The notes below the pieces were generated by a model. The model saw only the letters and a program-made list of their open reading frames with translations. It ran no database searches and was not told the origin of the DNA. This document shows positions 35,071 through 45,100 of a DNA stretch of 64,000 nucleotides, piece after piece. The DNA lies in assembly GCA_017551705.1 (NCBI GenBank), contig JAFZLA010000042.1:1-64000 (forward strand), read 5' to 3'. The stretch is from Treponema sp. (GTDB taxonomy: Bacteria > Spirochaetota > Spirochaetia > Treponematales > Treponemataceae). Position 1 is the stretch's first letter. Each line of letters begins with the position of its first letter. Position numbers and translations under genes: made by a program.

Positions 35071-36373
35071 GCGCCTTCTTTTAGCCGTAATGATACTTTC
35101 TCTTGCAAGCCCCTTTATGTTCGCAAAAAAGAACAAGAAGTCGGGCGTAAAAAGTTCTTTGTCCGAAAAGCAGGCGCAAGAAAAAAGCGCCGAGAACAAC
35201 GGCGAGGGCAACGGCGAAGAAAGCGAAGAAGAAAACGGCAGCGCGGAGGCGTCATGGCAGCTTTTGGAATGGGAAGACGAAACCCAGCGCCTGACTTTGC
35301 GCTACGAAGTAATCATCGCGCAGCGCGACAAGCGCGGCAGCTTTAACGAAATCCTCCACTTGGAAACAAAGGACAACACGCCGCAAATAAAAATCGAGCC
35401 GGCCTTGGAGCCTGGCTTTTACCGATACAAGGTTATAAGCTACAACTTGTTCAATGTGGCCAAGGCCGAGTCTGATTGGGAAGACTTTACGATTTACAAA
35501 GCCTACAAACCCCGCGTTACAGGAACGACTGTAAGCGTAAACGTAAACTCCAACATTTACTTGGACTACGACAACGACGGCATCATCGCGTTTGAAGGCC
35601 GCAACCTTTTTATGCCGGCCGAAACTCCCGACGACATTTCGTTCAGCGAATATGTTTTGCAGGAAGACAAGGGAAGAAAAATCTATCCGGCCGAAATCTT
35701 GGAACACGCCGACAACAACAGAAAGATTCAGTTTAGATTTAATATGGAAGATTTGGACGTAGGCAAATACCATCTTTTGGTTCACGACGCGTCCGGCCTT
35801 ACCAACGACGCCGACAGCGGAAACCTTTTGACCGTTCGATTCAAAAAGTGGATGGACCTAAACCTTTCGGCCGGCTACACTTGTCCGGTAATTTTGTTCG
35901 ACGACACTTTTGACACTTATTTTGGAAAGAAAATATTCCCTCTAAGCGCCACGGCAAGAATCACTTGGTTCCCCTACAAGCGCCGCTGGGGAAATTTGGG
36001 CGTGGGAATCAGCGCCGCTTATACAATCATGAGCGCCCAAATGGACGGCTACAAAATTAAGAGCAACCTTGGAATGGCCCACTTGTACTTTGCATATTCA
36101 CATCCCTTCTTTAACAAGAGGCTTAGTTTGGAAGCTCATGTCGGAGCGGGCGTCACGGCCTTGTTGGGCTACCAGTTTGAATTTGACCACAACATCAAGA
36201 GCGAGCCGCAGAGCAGCCTTAACCCGTCGTTCATGGCGGGCGTTGCGGCGCAAGTTTTTGTTTACAAGCACTTGTTTGTCGAAATTGGCGCTGACTTTGT
36301 GATGTACTTTATTCCTGGCGACATGACGTTTGGAGCGCTTTATCCAGTGGCCGGCGTAGGCTGGCAGTTCTAA
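35060..36373 (+). CDS. Outer-membrane beta-barrel protein with periplasmic N-terminal domain
   Basis: 437 residues. The start at 35060 gives a clean signal peptide (MDFKRLLLAVMILSLASP, cut after MFA). A Glu/Asn-rich linker is followed by a beta-sandwich like the FecR-protein modules (about 60-290). The last ~150 residues show alternating hydrophobic strands and end in GVGWQF; a terminal Phe is the usual C-terminal signal of outer-membrane barrels. The cyclase, FecR protein and this barrel together could form a line from cell surface to cytoplasm (inference). Confidence 0.8.
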   Translation: MDFKRLLLAVMILSLASPFMFAKKNKKSGVKSSLSEKQAQEKSAENNGEGNGEESEEENGSAEASWQLLEWEDETQRLTLRYEVIIAQRDKRGSFNEILHLETKDNTPQIKIEPALEPGFYRYKVISYNLFNVAKAESDWEDFTIYKAYKPRVTGTTVSVNVNSNIYLDYDNDGIIAFEGRNLFMPAETPDDISFSEYVLQEDKGRKIYPAEILEHADNNRKIQFRFNMEDLDVGKYHLLVHDASGLTNDADSGNLLTVRFKKWMDLNLSAGYTCPVILFDDTFDTYFGKKIFPLSATARITWFPYKRRWGNLGVGISAAYTIMSAQMDGYKIKSNLGMAHLYFAYSHPFFNKRLSLEAHVGAGVTALLGYQFEFDHNIKSEPQSSLNPSFMAGVAAQVFVYKHLFVEIGADFVMYFIPGDMTFGALYPVAGVGWQF

Positions 36374-36394
36374 TTGAACGAGGGGGGCGTTTTG

Positions 36395-39300
36395 TTGTCA
36401 AGAAACAAATTGAAAACATTTTTTTCTTCCTTGTTTGCGATTGGCGCCCTTGCATTGACTTCTTGCGATTTTGGCTTTAACGAAAATTCCTTCCAGAACA
36501 AGGCGGCGGCATACTTTAAGGAGATGACCAGCACCGCCGCGATAAGCGTGTACCAGATCGCTCCCGACGACTACGTAAACAACAGCGCGGGAGTTCCCTG
36601 CCTGCCGTGCACGGGCGACCACACCGTGACCTTCTTTTTGAGAAACCCTCAAAAATACACCTTTGACAAAGGGTCCAACATGGACCTGGGCCTTGGCGAC
36701 TTTGCCGAGTACTGGGGAGTGGAGATAGCCCAAGACCCAAGCGACACTTCAAAGATAACCGTGACCTACAGCGAGCAGTTTTTGCGCGAGTACGGAATGG
36801 GAACGGACGTTTCGCCCAAAGTCACGCTCTACCACCCGGTGTCGCACTCAAACTTTGGACTTTACGACAAGCTGGCCATATCAAGCGACAACCCGCCGCC
36901 CACGCCAAGCGGAGCGGTGTGCATGCAGAGCGACGAGAATCCTTCCAGGTGGGTCTTGTGCTTTGACCTGCCCAAGACTCCCTTGATAAAGGCGCTGCAC
37001 CAGGACATATCCAGCATAGACATAAACGGCCACACATTCGGCGTGAGCGTTGACTCAAACGGAAACATAAGCTACGCGGGCGGCTCCGAGCTGTCCACGG
37101 CCCGGCCCAGCGGACTGTACGCCAACCAGAACACGGGCCAGTCGTTCACAAGCGCGGGCCAGGCCGCCTACTTTGTCACAGGCGACAAGGCCGACGAAAC
37201 CGAAAAAGTCTACCAGATAACCGTGACCGACAAGGCGGGACTCAGCTCCAGCCTGAACGTCAGCGCGCGCGGCTTCAAGCTGGGCGCCCCCAAGGCATAC
37301 CAGACCGACGACTCAAGCTACGCGAACCCCTTTACGACAGTCCTTGCCACAAAGAACGCCGTGGGCCAGGAAGAGGACGGCAGCGCCCACATAACGATAC
37401 ACGCCGAGGCGATGACCGCCAGCGTGTCCTTTACCGACAAGAGCGGCGCGGAAAAGACGATAACCCCCGAGCCCTACGATCCGTCCGACGCATACATATT
37501 GTACGAAGTGTACACCGAGTATGACTCCGACAGCGGCGAGTTCTCAAACCTTGTGGGCTCCGGAAAAATTAAGGGCCTGACCGGAAAGGTGACCATCCCG
37601 GGCGGAACCAGCTACGTGCGCGCCTACGTTCAAAAGCCCTTGTACTCGGACAGCGACGCGATTGTGTGGAACTGCCGCGCCGTTTGCACAAACTACTTTG
37701 TCAGCGCCGTCGGAGGCGACGACAACGCCGCGGGAAGCAAGGCCGCGCCGCTTGCCACAATCGCCAAGGCCGTCCAAAAATTTGAGAACGGCATAAATGT
37801 TGAACACGACTACGAGGGAACCAGCGGCGCGATTCTTACCGTGCAAGTAATGAGCGACATCTCCCAGACAGGAGGCGTCACATGGAGCCACGGCGAAGCT
37901 GACGCTCCAATCCTTAAGATTAACGGCTACGGCGGAAAGCGAAAGGTTGACTACGCCAACAGCGGAAACGCTGTCCACATCACAGACGGAAGAGTTTATG
38001 CAAACAACATAACGTTCGCCAACTGCTCCGACAGGGCGATTGTTGTTGAAGGCGATGGTCTGAAAGCGTTGGGCTTTGAATGCGACAACTGCGCGTTTGA
38101 GGACTGCCACACTGCTGATATGGGCGGAGCGATATTCAATCAGGACGGAGTCGTAGTAGTCTCCAACTCTTCATTCTTGCGCTGCCACACTGACTCTGAC
38201 TCCGGCGAGGGCGGAGCGATTTACATATTGGGTGACGCCAGCGCCAAAATCACAGGCTGTACTTTCAAGGGCTGCTCAGCCAGCAGAGGCGCGGCCATTT
38301 ACAGCGAAAGAGCCCTATTAATTTACTCTTCAACAATCAGCGGCAACACGACGGCAGCTGCGGATAGCGGAGCCGTTCACTATGCAGGCGATCCAGGACA
38401 ATTTACAATCGGCGGAGCCAACAACTACATCCTGGAGAACCCCAACACCGAGGCGGGAAAAGACCGCAACGTGTACCTTCCGCTAAACCATTACATCTGC
38501 GTTGACGGCCTTCTTACCGGCAGCCAGATTGGTGTTTACATGCCGTTCACCAGTGAAGTAAAGCCCACGTCGGGAACTCCCAAACCCTTTACGCTGCAAT
38601 ATTCATTCCAAAACTCGGAAACCAAGCCGGGCGTTTACTTTAAGACGGACACAAGCTACAATATTGCCGAAGCCAGCGGAGAGGCTGCCTTTGCGGTTGG
38701 CGGCGGCGCGATGGTGGACGCGCTCAATTACAACGTGACGTTTGCAGGCGACGCGGTTCCAAGCGCGATTTATCCTGGAATGCCCCAAGTCTTTAAGATT
38801 AAGCCGACATATAAACAAAAGTCGCCCGCAAAAGATTTGTTCTTGAATCCGGCCGACAAAAAGTTGTACGGCGCATACGTTTCGGGCGCGGGCTACACAG
38901 GCCTTGTTGGCGGCGGCAAGTCTGTCGAATTTAAGGCGGAACTGTATTGCGGCAGCACTTACTTAAGGGATTTGGACTTGGAAGTTGCGGGCCACGGCGA
39001 CGACCAAAGAATTTGCGTGACAGTTTCGGGAATTACGCTTGACGACCATTACTCTGTTAAAGTCATCGCCAACTACCTTGGCGTCAAATACACCAGCAGC
39101 TATGCGTTTGGCTGCAACAAAAAGGCTGAGACTGTTGCGGCGGTTATAGCAAGCCTTTCCAACCCCGCCACCGTTACGGAATACACTTTTGTTGTGGAAG
39201 GCGGCGTGGGCTCGGGCTACACGATGTCGGACGATATCCCCGTTGCGTCTACCACGGAAGACAACGGCCTTATGCTGGTCGCCAACGCGATAAGAACGCA

Positions 39301-41032
39301 CGGAGACGGAACGGTTCCTCTTGACAATGTAAGGATAAACCTTGACGCTCGGGCAACCAGCGCTGCAAGCGACATAGAAAGCTACGCTTTAGGCAAGTAC
39401 TTCAAGAACTGCAAGGCCTTGACCGCGATACAGCTTCCTGACTGGATGGAATACGTAGTAGAAGACCTCTTTAACGGATGCTCAAACCTTGCCAGCGTGA
39501 CGTTCAGCCCCAACACGCAATGGATTGGCAAAAACGCCTTTAACGGTTGTTCAGCGCTGGCCAGCGTCACATTGCCGCAAGGCGTCACCGGCGCAAGCAT
39601 CCCCCACCACTTGCACGGAATCGAGGCCGGCGCGTTTGTGAACTGCGCAAGCGGATTTGCAATCACTTACCAGGGAACAAAAGAGCAGTGGGGACAGGTA
39701 AAGCGCTCCAACCAGAACGTTGCCGCAACAAAATGGCACGACGGCGCCAAAGACACAAGCGACAGCAGCGGAAAAGTGACTTGCAGCGGCCCAAGCGCTT
39801 GCGGATTGGACTATAAATATTTCGAAGGAACTCCTGACATTACTGCATTGGACGATCCGTCGGATTTCGATATCTGTTCTACGGTTAATGTTTCTAACGT
39901 GGCGGGATTCAAACGTATTGCGGAATGGGCAGATAGTGAAACAGATTTCCATAATGTCACCATAGCCTTGCAAGGCGATGTGACTGTGCCTGATGATTAT
40001 GTGATAAAGCAATTTAGGGGAACCTTTGACGGCAACAACCACACTGTCACTCAGAATTATACAAAAGTCGAAACCAGCGGCACAACAATGACAATACAGG
40101 GAAAAACATTGTATCCATCAAAAAAGGCTTTGTTCTGGTCAATTTCCAATGACGCCGTAATAAAGAATCTGAATGTCACAGGAAACGTCACAAGAGCCGG
40201 CCTTGTTGGAGACATGTTTGCCGGCGCGATTGAAGATTGCGTTGTAAATGTTGCTTTTTCTGGCGAAATTGGCAGTGATTTTGGTGGAGTTGTGGCGGAA
40301 ATATCCGGTCCTGCAACAGTAAAGAACTGTGTATTTAAAGGTTCCGTAAAAACCGATAAATTCACCAACGGTGGGCAAGCGGGCGGCATTGTTGGAGGTG
40401 TTGCTACAAACAGTGTTGTAGTCATTGAAAATTGCATAAACAAAGGGGCAATTTGCACAACGGGTCAACAAGTTGCGTTCTGCGGCGGAATTGTGGGATA
40501 CTCTGATTACCCGATAATTATTCGCAACTGCAAGAACACTGGAGATGTACGCGCCAAATTTGCCGGCGGAATTATTGGCCATGCAGAAAGGGTAAAAGTA
40601 ATAAATTGCAACAACCTCGGAAATATAACAAAGATGGATAACGGTAAATCGGGCGGTATTGTCGGCGATATTAATCCGTCTAGCTATGATGTTGTGTGGC
40701 CAACATTAATTAATAACTGCAGTTACGGAAGCGCAGATGGAGGTATAATAGGATTTATTGACGGCTCAGACGCTTCCCAGCCAGACAATACATATATTTC
40801 TGGCAATTATTATGGTACAGCATCAAAAGCGGTTGGCCAGGTGAACAGCAGCTATTCCTGGAGCGGTACTTCATGGGGCAACTTATACTTTAAAGAAGCA
40901 GATCCACACAATTCGCTAGGCCCTCTTGACGGTTGGGCTACAACCAACAGCAATGATTCCGTGACATACGCTAGATGGAGCTCGAATTTATACAATACAC
41001 ATCTTGATCTTGGCGAGCTGGACGACAAGTAA
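36395..41032 (+). CDS. Large mosaic surface lipoprotein 1 (beta-helix, BspA LRR, GLUG-like repeats)
   Basis: 1545 residues. I chose the TTG at 36395, 7 nt after GAGGGGGG; it yields a short signal peptide with lipobox LALTSC. About 20-500 is a domain shared almost unchanged with lipoprotein 2. About 430-750 is a right-handed beta-helix opening with VGGDDNAAGSKAAPLATI and repeated GGAI turns. About 1000-1130 has BspA-type leucine-rich repeats (LTAIQLPDWMEYV, FNGCSNLASVTF). From about 1145 (39.83 kb) the DNA becomes more AT-rich and encodes GLUG-like repeats (GGIVG, GGIIG). Probably an adhesin. It lies 21 nt after the barrel gene. Confidence 0.82.
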   Translation: MSRNKLKTFFSSLFAIGALALTSCDFGFNENSFQNKAAAYFKEMTSTAAISVYQIAPDDYVNNSAGVPCLPCTGDHTVTFFLRNPQKYTFDKGSNMDLGLGDFAEYWGVEIAQDPSDTSKITVTYSEQFLREYGMGTDVSPKVTLYHPVSHSNFGLYDKLAISSDNPPPTPSGAVCMQSDENPSRWVLCFDLPKTPLIKALHQDISSIDINGHTFGVSVDSNGNISYAGGSELSTARPSGLYANQNTGQSFTSAGQAAYFVTGDKADETEKVYQITVTDKAGLSSSLNVSARGFKLGAPKAYQTDDSSYANPFTTVLATKNAVGQEEDGSAHITIHAEAMTASVSFTDKSGAEKTITPEPYDPSDAYILYEVYTEYDSDSGEFSNLVGSGKIKGLTGKVTIPGGTSYVRAYVQKPLYSDSDAIVWNCRAVCTNYFVSAVGGDDNAAGSKAAPLATIAKAVQKFENGINVEHDYEGTSGAILTVQVMSDISQTGGVTWSHGEADAPILKINGYGGKRKVDYANSGNAVHITDGRVYANNITFANCSDRAIVVEGDGLKALGFECDNCAFEDCHTADMGGAIFNQDGVVVVSNSSFLRCHTDSDSGEGGAIYILGDASAKITGCTFKGCSASRGAAIYSERALLIYSSTISGNTTAAADSGAVHYAGDPGQFTIGGANNYILENPNTEAGKDRNVYLPLNHYICVDGLLTGSQIGVYMPFTSEVKPTSGTPKPFTLQYSFQNSETKPGVYFKTDTSYNIAEASGEAAFAVGGGAMVDALNYNVTFAGDAVPSAIYPGMPQVFKIKPTYKQKSPAKDLFLNPADKKLYGAYVSGAGYTGLVGGGKSVEFKAELYCGSTYLRDLDLEVAGHGDDQRICVTVSGITLDDHYSVKVIANYLGVKYTSSYAFGCNKKAETVAAVIASLSNPATVTEYTFVVEGGVGSGYTMSDDIPVASTTEDNGLMLVANAIRTHGDGTVPLDNVRINLDARATSAASDIESYALGKYFKNCKALTAIQLPDWMEYVVEDLFNGCSNLASVTFSPNTQWIGKNAFNGCSALASVTLPQGVTGASIPHHLHGIEAGAFVNCASGFAITYQGTKEQWGQVKRSNQNVAATKWHDGAKDTSDSSGKVTCSGPSACGLDYKYFEGTPDITALDDPSDFDICSTVNVSNVAGFKRIAEWADSETDFHNVTIALQGDVTVPDDYVIKQFRGTFDGNNHTVTQNYTKVETSGTTMTIQGKTLYPSKKALFWSISNDAVIKNLNVTGNVTRAGLVGDMFAGAIEDCVVNVAFSGEIGSDFGGVVAEISGPATVKNCVFKGSVKTDKFTNGGQAGGIVGGVATNSVVVIENCINKGAICTTGQQVAFCGGIVGYSDYPIIIRNCKNTGDVRAKFAGGIIGHAERVKVINCNNLGNITKMDNGKSGGIVGDINPSSYDVVWPTLINNCSYGSADGGIIGFIDGSDASQPDNTYISGNYYGTASKAVGQVNSSYSWSGTSWGNLYFKEADPHNSLGPLDGWATTNSNDSVTYARWSSNLYNTHLDLGELDDK

Positions 41033-41063
41033 GCGGCTAGGCCCATCGCAGCTTGCGCGCACA

Positions 41064-41091
41064 CCCGCCCCCGCGATTTTTGTTGCTTGAC
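41064..41091. repeat. GC-rich TTGAC repeat, diverged copy (R0)
   Basis: CGCCCCCGCG, then GTTGCTTGAC after a short spacer. It matches the copy at 48895 apart from a few bases. It lies between lipoprotein 1 and the convergent nuclease, about 5.5 kb from the main cluster of copies. Confidence 0.4.
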
Positions 41092-41909
41092 TAGGCTTGC
41101 GGTGGTTCTGCGAATGACTCTATAGGAATTCCAAGCAAGCCAGAAATTTCTTCCGCGGTGTATTTGCCGTCGGCAAGGAGTTTTTTTGCGTCTTCGATGG
41201 CTTTTTCGGCGTAGGCCTCTCTTTTAGTCTCCCGTATCAAGTCTCTGTCGTGCAAATTCATGCGGGCGTACTCCTCCTTGAACTGTTCGTTCTCCTTTAG
41301 CCTTTCAACGATTTCGGACAGACGGCTTGCAAAGTCGTCCGTTCCAGGCTCGTTGGTCTGCACAAAGCGGAGCAGGGCTCGAATTTTTTCGTCCTTTTCC
41401 TTTTCGTACGCGCTTGCATTATATATCACTTTAAGGCTTTTGTCATCCAAATTCACAAGATTGTTTTCTTGGCAAATATTCCTAAATGTGTAACGCGGAA
41501 GACCAAACGGCTTGTCTTTTTCATATTCGAAGGGATCCTGCTTGCAGATGAAGAGGACATAACTTTCTTTAAGGTCCGGGTAGTCCTCGCCCTTCATAAG
41601 ACAGTCCATGTCGAGCATGGCGTCGTAGTACCTGACTCGCTTGCCCAAGGCCTCTTGCGGCTGGGCTTGCAGCTCCACATCTATGACTTTGTCCTCGTCC
41701 TTGAGGTACACGTCAAGCCGCACGCCCTTGCTTGTGTAAAAAGGCTTGATGGCCTTTTCCAACACGGGATAGTCCACGCTCTTAACTCTGACTCCGAGCA
41801 ACAGCTCCACAAACTCCGCGCAGATTGCTGGATCTCGCAGCACCGCTTGGAACATTCCGTCGTCGGTGAATGTCAGCTTCTCGACTGGTTTTTGCTCATG
41901 ATTTCCCAT
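41091..41909 (-). CDS. PD-(D/E)XK nuclease, PDDEXK_2/Rpn type
   Basis: 272 residues from the ATG at 41909, which follows GAGGAAT. The N-terminal FTDDGMFQAVLRDPAICAEF and GVRLDVYLKDEDKVIDVELQ carry the core: Asp in RLDVY and Glu-x-Gln in VELQ, the catalytic D-ExQ pattern. The C-terminal part has the long charged helix and a short EISGLLGIPIESF tail of this family. Members are annotated as transposase-like; the E. coli Rpn proteins are DNA nucleases that raise recombination. It sits on the opposite strand between two lipoprotein genes with near-identical domains, which makes a recombination role attractive (inference). Confidence 0.85.
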   Translation of the reverse strand: MGNHEQKPVEKLTFTDDGMFQAVLRDPAICAEFVELLLGVRVKSVDYPVLEKAIKPFYTSKGVRLDVYLKDEDKVIDVELQAQPQEALGKRVRYYDAMLDMDCLMKGEDYPDLKESYVLFICKQDPFEYEKDKPFGLPRYTFRNICQENNLVNLDDKSLKVIYNASAYEKEKDEKIRALLRFVQTNEPGTDDFASRLSEIVERLKENEQFKEEYARMNLHDRDLIRETKREAYAEKAIEDAKKLLADGKYTAEEISGLLGIPIESFAEPPQA

Positions 41910-41937
41910 TTTTTTATTCCTCACTTTATTTTTTTTG

Positions 41938-41961
41938 GTGGGCGAAAAAAATTCCGCCCAC
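41938..41961. other. Hairpin upstream of the nuclease gene
   Basis: Perfect 7-bp arms GTGGGCG and CGCCCAC around a 10-nt A-rich loop, in the divergent region between the nuclease and lipoprotein 2. No T-run favours either direction; it could be an operator or mRNA structure. Confidence 0.35.
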
Positions 41962-42056
41962 ATATAAGGTACACATTTTTATCGAAAGTTTGTAATTTTT
42001 TGAAAAAAAATGAATTTTTTCCTCCCTCCCCCAAACCCGCCCATTGGCGAATTCTC

Positions 42057-42085
42057 TTGCAAAAAAGCGCTTTATATGGTAGAAT
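42057..42085 (+). promoter_or_regulatory. Promoter of lipoprotein 2
   Basis: TTGCAA, 17-nt spacer, TAGAAT (42080-42085). A leader of about 37 nt ends in AAGGAGG before the ATG at 42129. Confidence 0.7.
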
Positions 42086-42128
42086 TAAAAGATATTTGCA
42101 AAAATGGGAATTTTGTAAGGAGGCGGCT

Positions 42129-45100
42129 ATGGCGATTTTAAAGAGATTGTTCGCTAGGGCGTGGACGCGTGTTGCGGCGGCTGGCGCGATCGCATTGTGC
42201 GCGGTAGCGCTCGCTTCTTGCAATTTTGGATTTGACGAAAATTCCTTCCAGAACAAGGCGGCGGCATACTTTAAGGAGATGACCAGCACCGCCGCGATAA
42301 GCGTGTACCAGATCGCTCCCGACGACTACGTCAACAACAGCGCGGGAGTGCCCTGCCTGCCGTGCACGGGCGACCACACAGTGACCTTCATTTTGCGAAA
42401 CCCCCAGAAATACACCTTTGACAAGGGGTCCAACATGGACCTGGGACTGGGCGACTTTGCCGAGTACTGGGGAGTCGAGATAGTCCAGGACCCAAGCGAC
42501 ACTTCAAAGATAACCGTGACCTACAGCGAGCAGTTTTTGCGCGAGTACGGAATGGGAACGGACGTGTCTCCAAAAGTCACGCTCTACCACCCGGTGTCGC
42601 ACTCAAACTTTGGCCTTTACGACAAGCTGGCCATATCAAGCGACAACCCGCCGCCAACGCCAAGCGGAGCGGTGTGCATGCAGAGCGACGAAAACCCGTC
42701 CAAGTGGGTCCTGTGCTTTGACCTGCCCAAGACTCCATTGATAAAGGCGCTGCACCAGGACATATCCAGCATAGACATAAACGGCCACACCTTTGGAGTG
42801 AGCGTGGACGCGGGCGGAAACATAAGCTACGCCGGCGGCTCCGAGCTGTCCACTGCCCGGCCAAGCGGACTGTACGCCAACCAGAACACGGGCCAGTCGT
42901 TCACAAGCGCGGGCCAGGCCGCCTACTTTGTCACCGGCGACAAGGCCGACGAAACCGAAAAAGTCTACCAGATAACCGTGACCGACAAGGCGGGCCTTTC
43001 ATCCAGCTTGGGAGTAAGCGCGCGCGGCTTCAAGCTGGGCGCGCCCAAGGCATACCAGACCGACGACTCAAGCTACGCAAATTCCTTTACGACAGACCTT
43101 GCCACAAAGAACGCCGTGGGCCAGGAAGAGGACGGCAGCGCCCACATAACGATACACGCCGAGGCGATGACAGCCCAAGTGGACTACACCAACAAGGCCG
43201 GCGAGGCCAAGACAATTACTTCGCAACCTTACGACCCGTCCGACGCGTACATATTGTACGAAGTGTACGCCGAATACGATTCCGCCACAAACGAATTTTC
43301 AAACCTTGTAGGCTCCGGAAAAATTAAGGGCCTTACAGGAAAGGTGACCATACCGGGCGGAACCAGCTACGTGCGTGCCTACGTTCAAAAGCCCTTGTAC
43401 TCTGACAGCGACGCGATTGTGTGGAACTGCCGCGCCGTTTGCACAAACTACTTTGTCAGCGCCGTCGGAGGCGACGACAACGCCGCGGGAAGCAAGGCCG
43501 CGCCGCTTGCCACAATCGCCAAGGCCGTCCAAAAATTTGAGTACGGCATAGATGTTGAAAACGACTACGAGGGAACCAGCGGCGCCATACTGACAGTCCA
43601 AGTCATGAGCGACATCTCCCAGACAGGAGGCGTCTCTTGGGACCGCAGCGACCCTGACGACCCAGTCCTAAGAATTAACGGCTACGGCGGAACAAGAACC
43701 GTGGACTACCAAAACAGCGGAGAGGCCCTTCTTATCCAAAATGGAACGGTCAAGGCCAGCGGCATAAAGTTTGCCCGCTGCTCCAACGCCGCCGTTCAAA
43801 TCAATTCGGGCGCGACGTTTGAATGCCAAGACTGCGCCTTTGAGGACTGCTACAACCAGATGAACTCCGGCGGAGCGATACTCAACAGCAACGGAACTCT
43901 AAAAGCGACAAACTGCAGCTTTGAGCGCTGCGAATGCAAGCTTGAAAATGGTTTTGGCGGAGCGATTGTCAACGCGGGATCCAGCGCTTCGGCAACAATC
44001 ACAGGCTGTACATTCAAGAGCTGCCGCTCTGACTACGGCGCTGCTATCAGCAACACCGGATACTTGTTGCTTGGCGCTTGCACTATAACAGAAAACACAA
44101 GCGGTTACGAGCATGGCGGAGCGCTCCTCCATAAAGGCCCGTCGTTCAGCTTGATGGGCGGCGTAAGCTACATTTTGGGCAACAAGGATTCGACAGGAAA
44201 CGCTTGCGACATTTGCTTGGATTGGGTAAGCCCAAGTCAAATAAGACCCATCTTTATAGGCGGCGTTTTGACAGGAAGCCAGATTGGCGTCTACGTTCCG
44301 TTCGAAGCCTCAAACAAGCCGACAGCCGGAACGCCTAGAGGCTTTACAATCGGCTATTCAAACGAAAACAGCGAAACAAAGCCTGGCGTGATATTCAAGA
44401 CAAACACAGACTACAGCGTTTCTACGAATGGCGAAAGCGGTACCTTTGAGGCGGCCTTTGCGGTCAACGGCGGCTCTATGTACAACGCCTATGACTACAC
44501 CATAACATTTGAGGCGGCCGATTCGGTTCCGACGGGAATGTATCCTGGCGAGACAGTGACATTTGCGGTCAAGCCGACAATAGAAAGGAAGGAACAAACA
44601 GGAGACCCGACGCCGCTTTACATCAACCCGGCCAACAACAAGCTTTACACAGGCCACACTGGCGGAACGTACACAGGCATTGCGGGAGACGCGGCGGTAA
44701 CCATAACAGCCAACCTTTACTCCGGCTCGGGCCCAGCGGCCAGCAACATGTCTTGCGCCGTAAGCTACAACTCGACCGATTCAAAAGAGTATGTGACTGT
44801 GACCATTCCGGGCCAGACTTACCCGGACAGCTACACCCTCAAGATTACAGCCAGCTACCTTGGACGTTCGCACACCGCCTCGTATAGCATTGCCTGCAAC
44901 CGCAGCGCCGAGATTGTAGCCCAAGCGATTGGCAGAATCCCCAACCCGGCCGCTGTCACGGAATACACTTATGTTGTGGAAGGCGGCGTCGGCTCCGGCT
45001 ACGAGATGGAAGGGGAAAACCCAGTTCCGTCAGACACGGAAGACAACGGCCTTATGTTGGTCGCCAACGCGATAAGAACGCACGGAAACAACTCGAGCGT

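Noticed and set aside
41469-42128. Open frame extending lipoprotein 2 upstream across the nuclease gene
   Set aside because: It runs antisense over the nuclease gene; the promoter, AAGGAGG site and signal peptide all place the true start at 42129.
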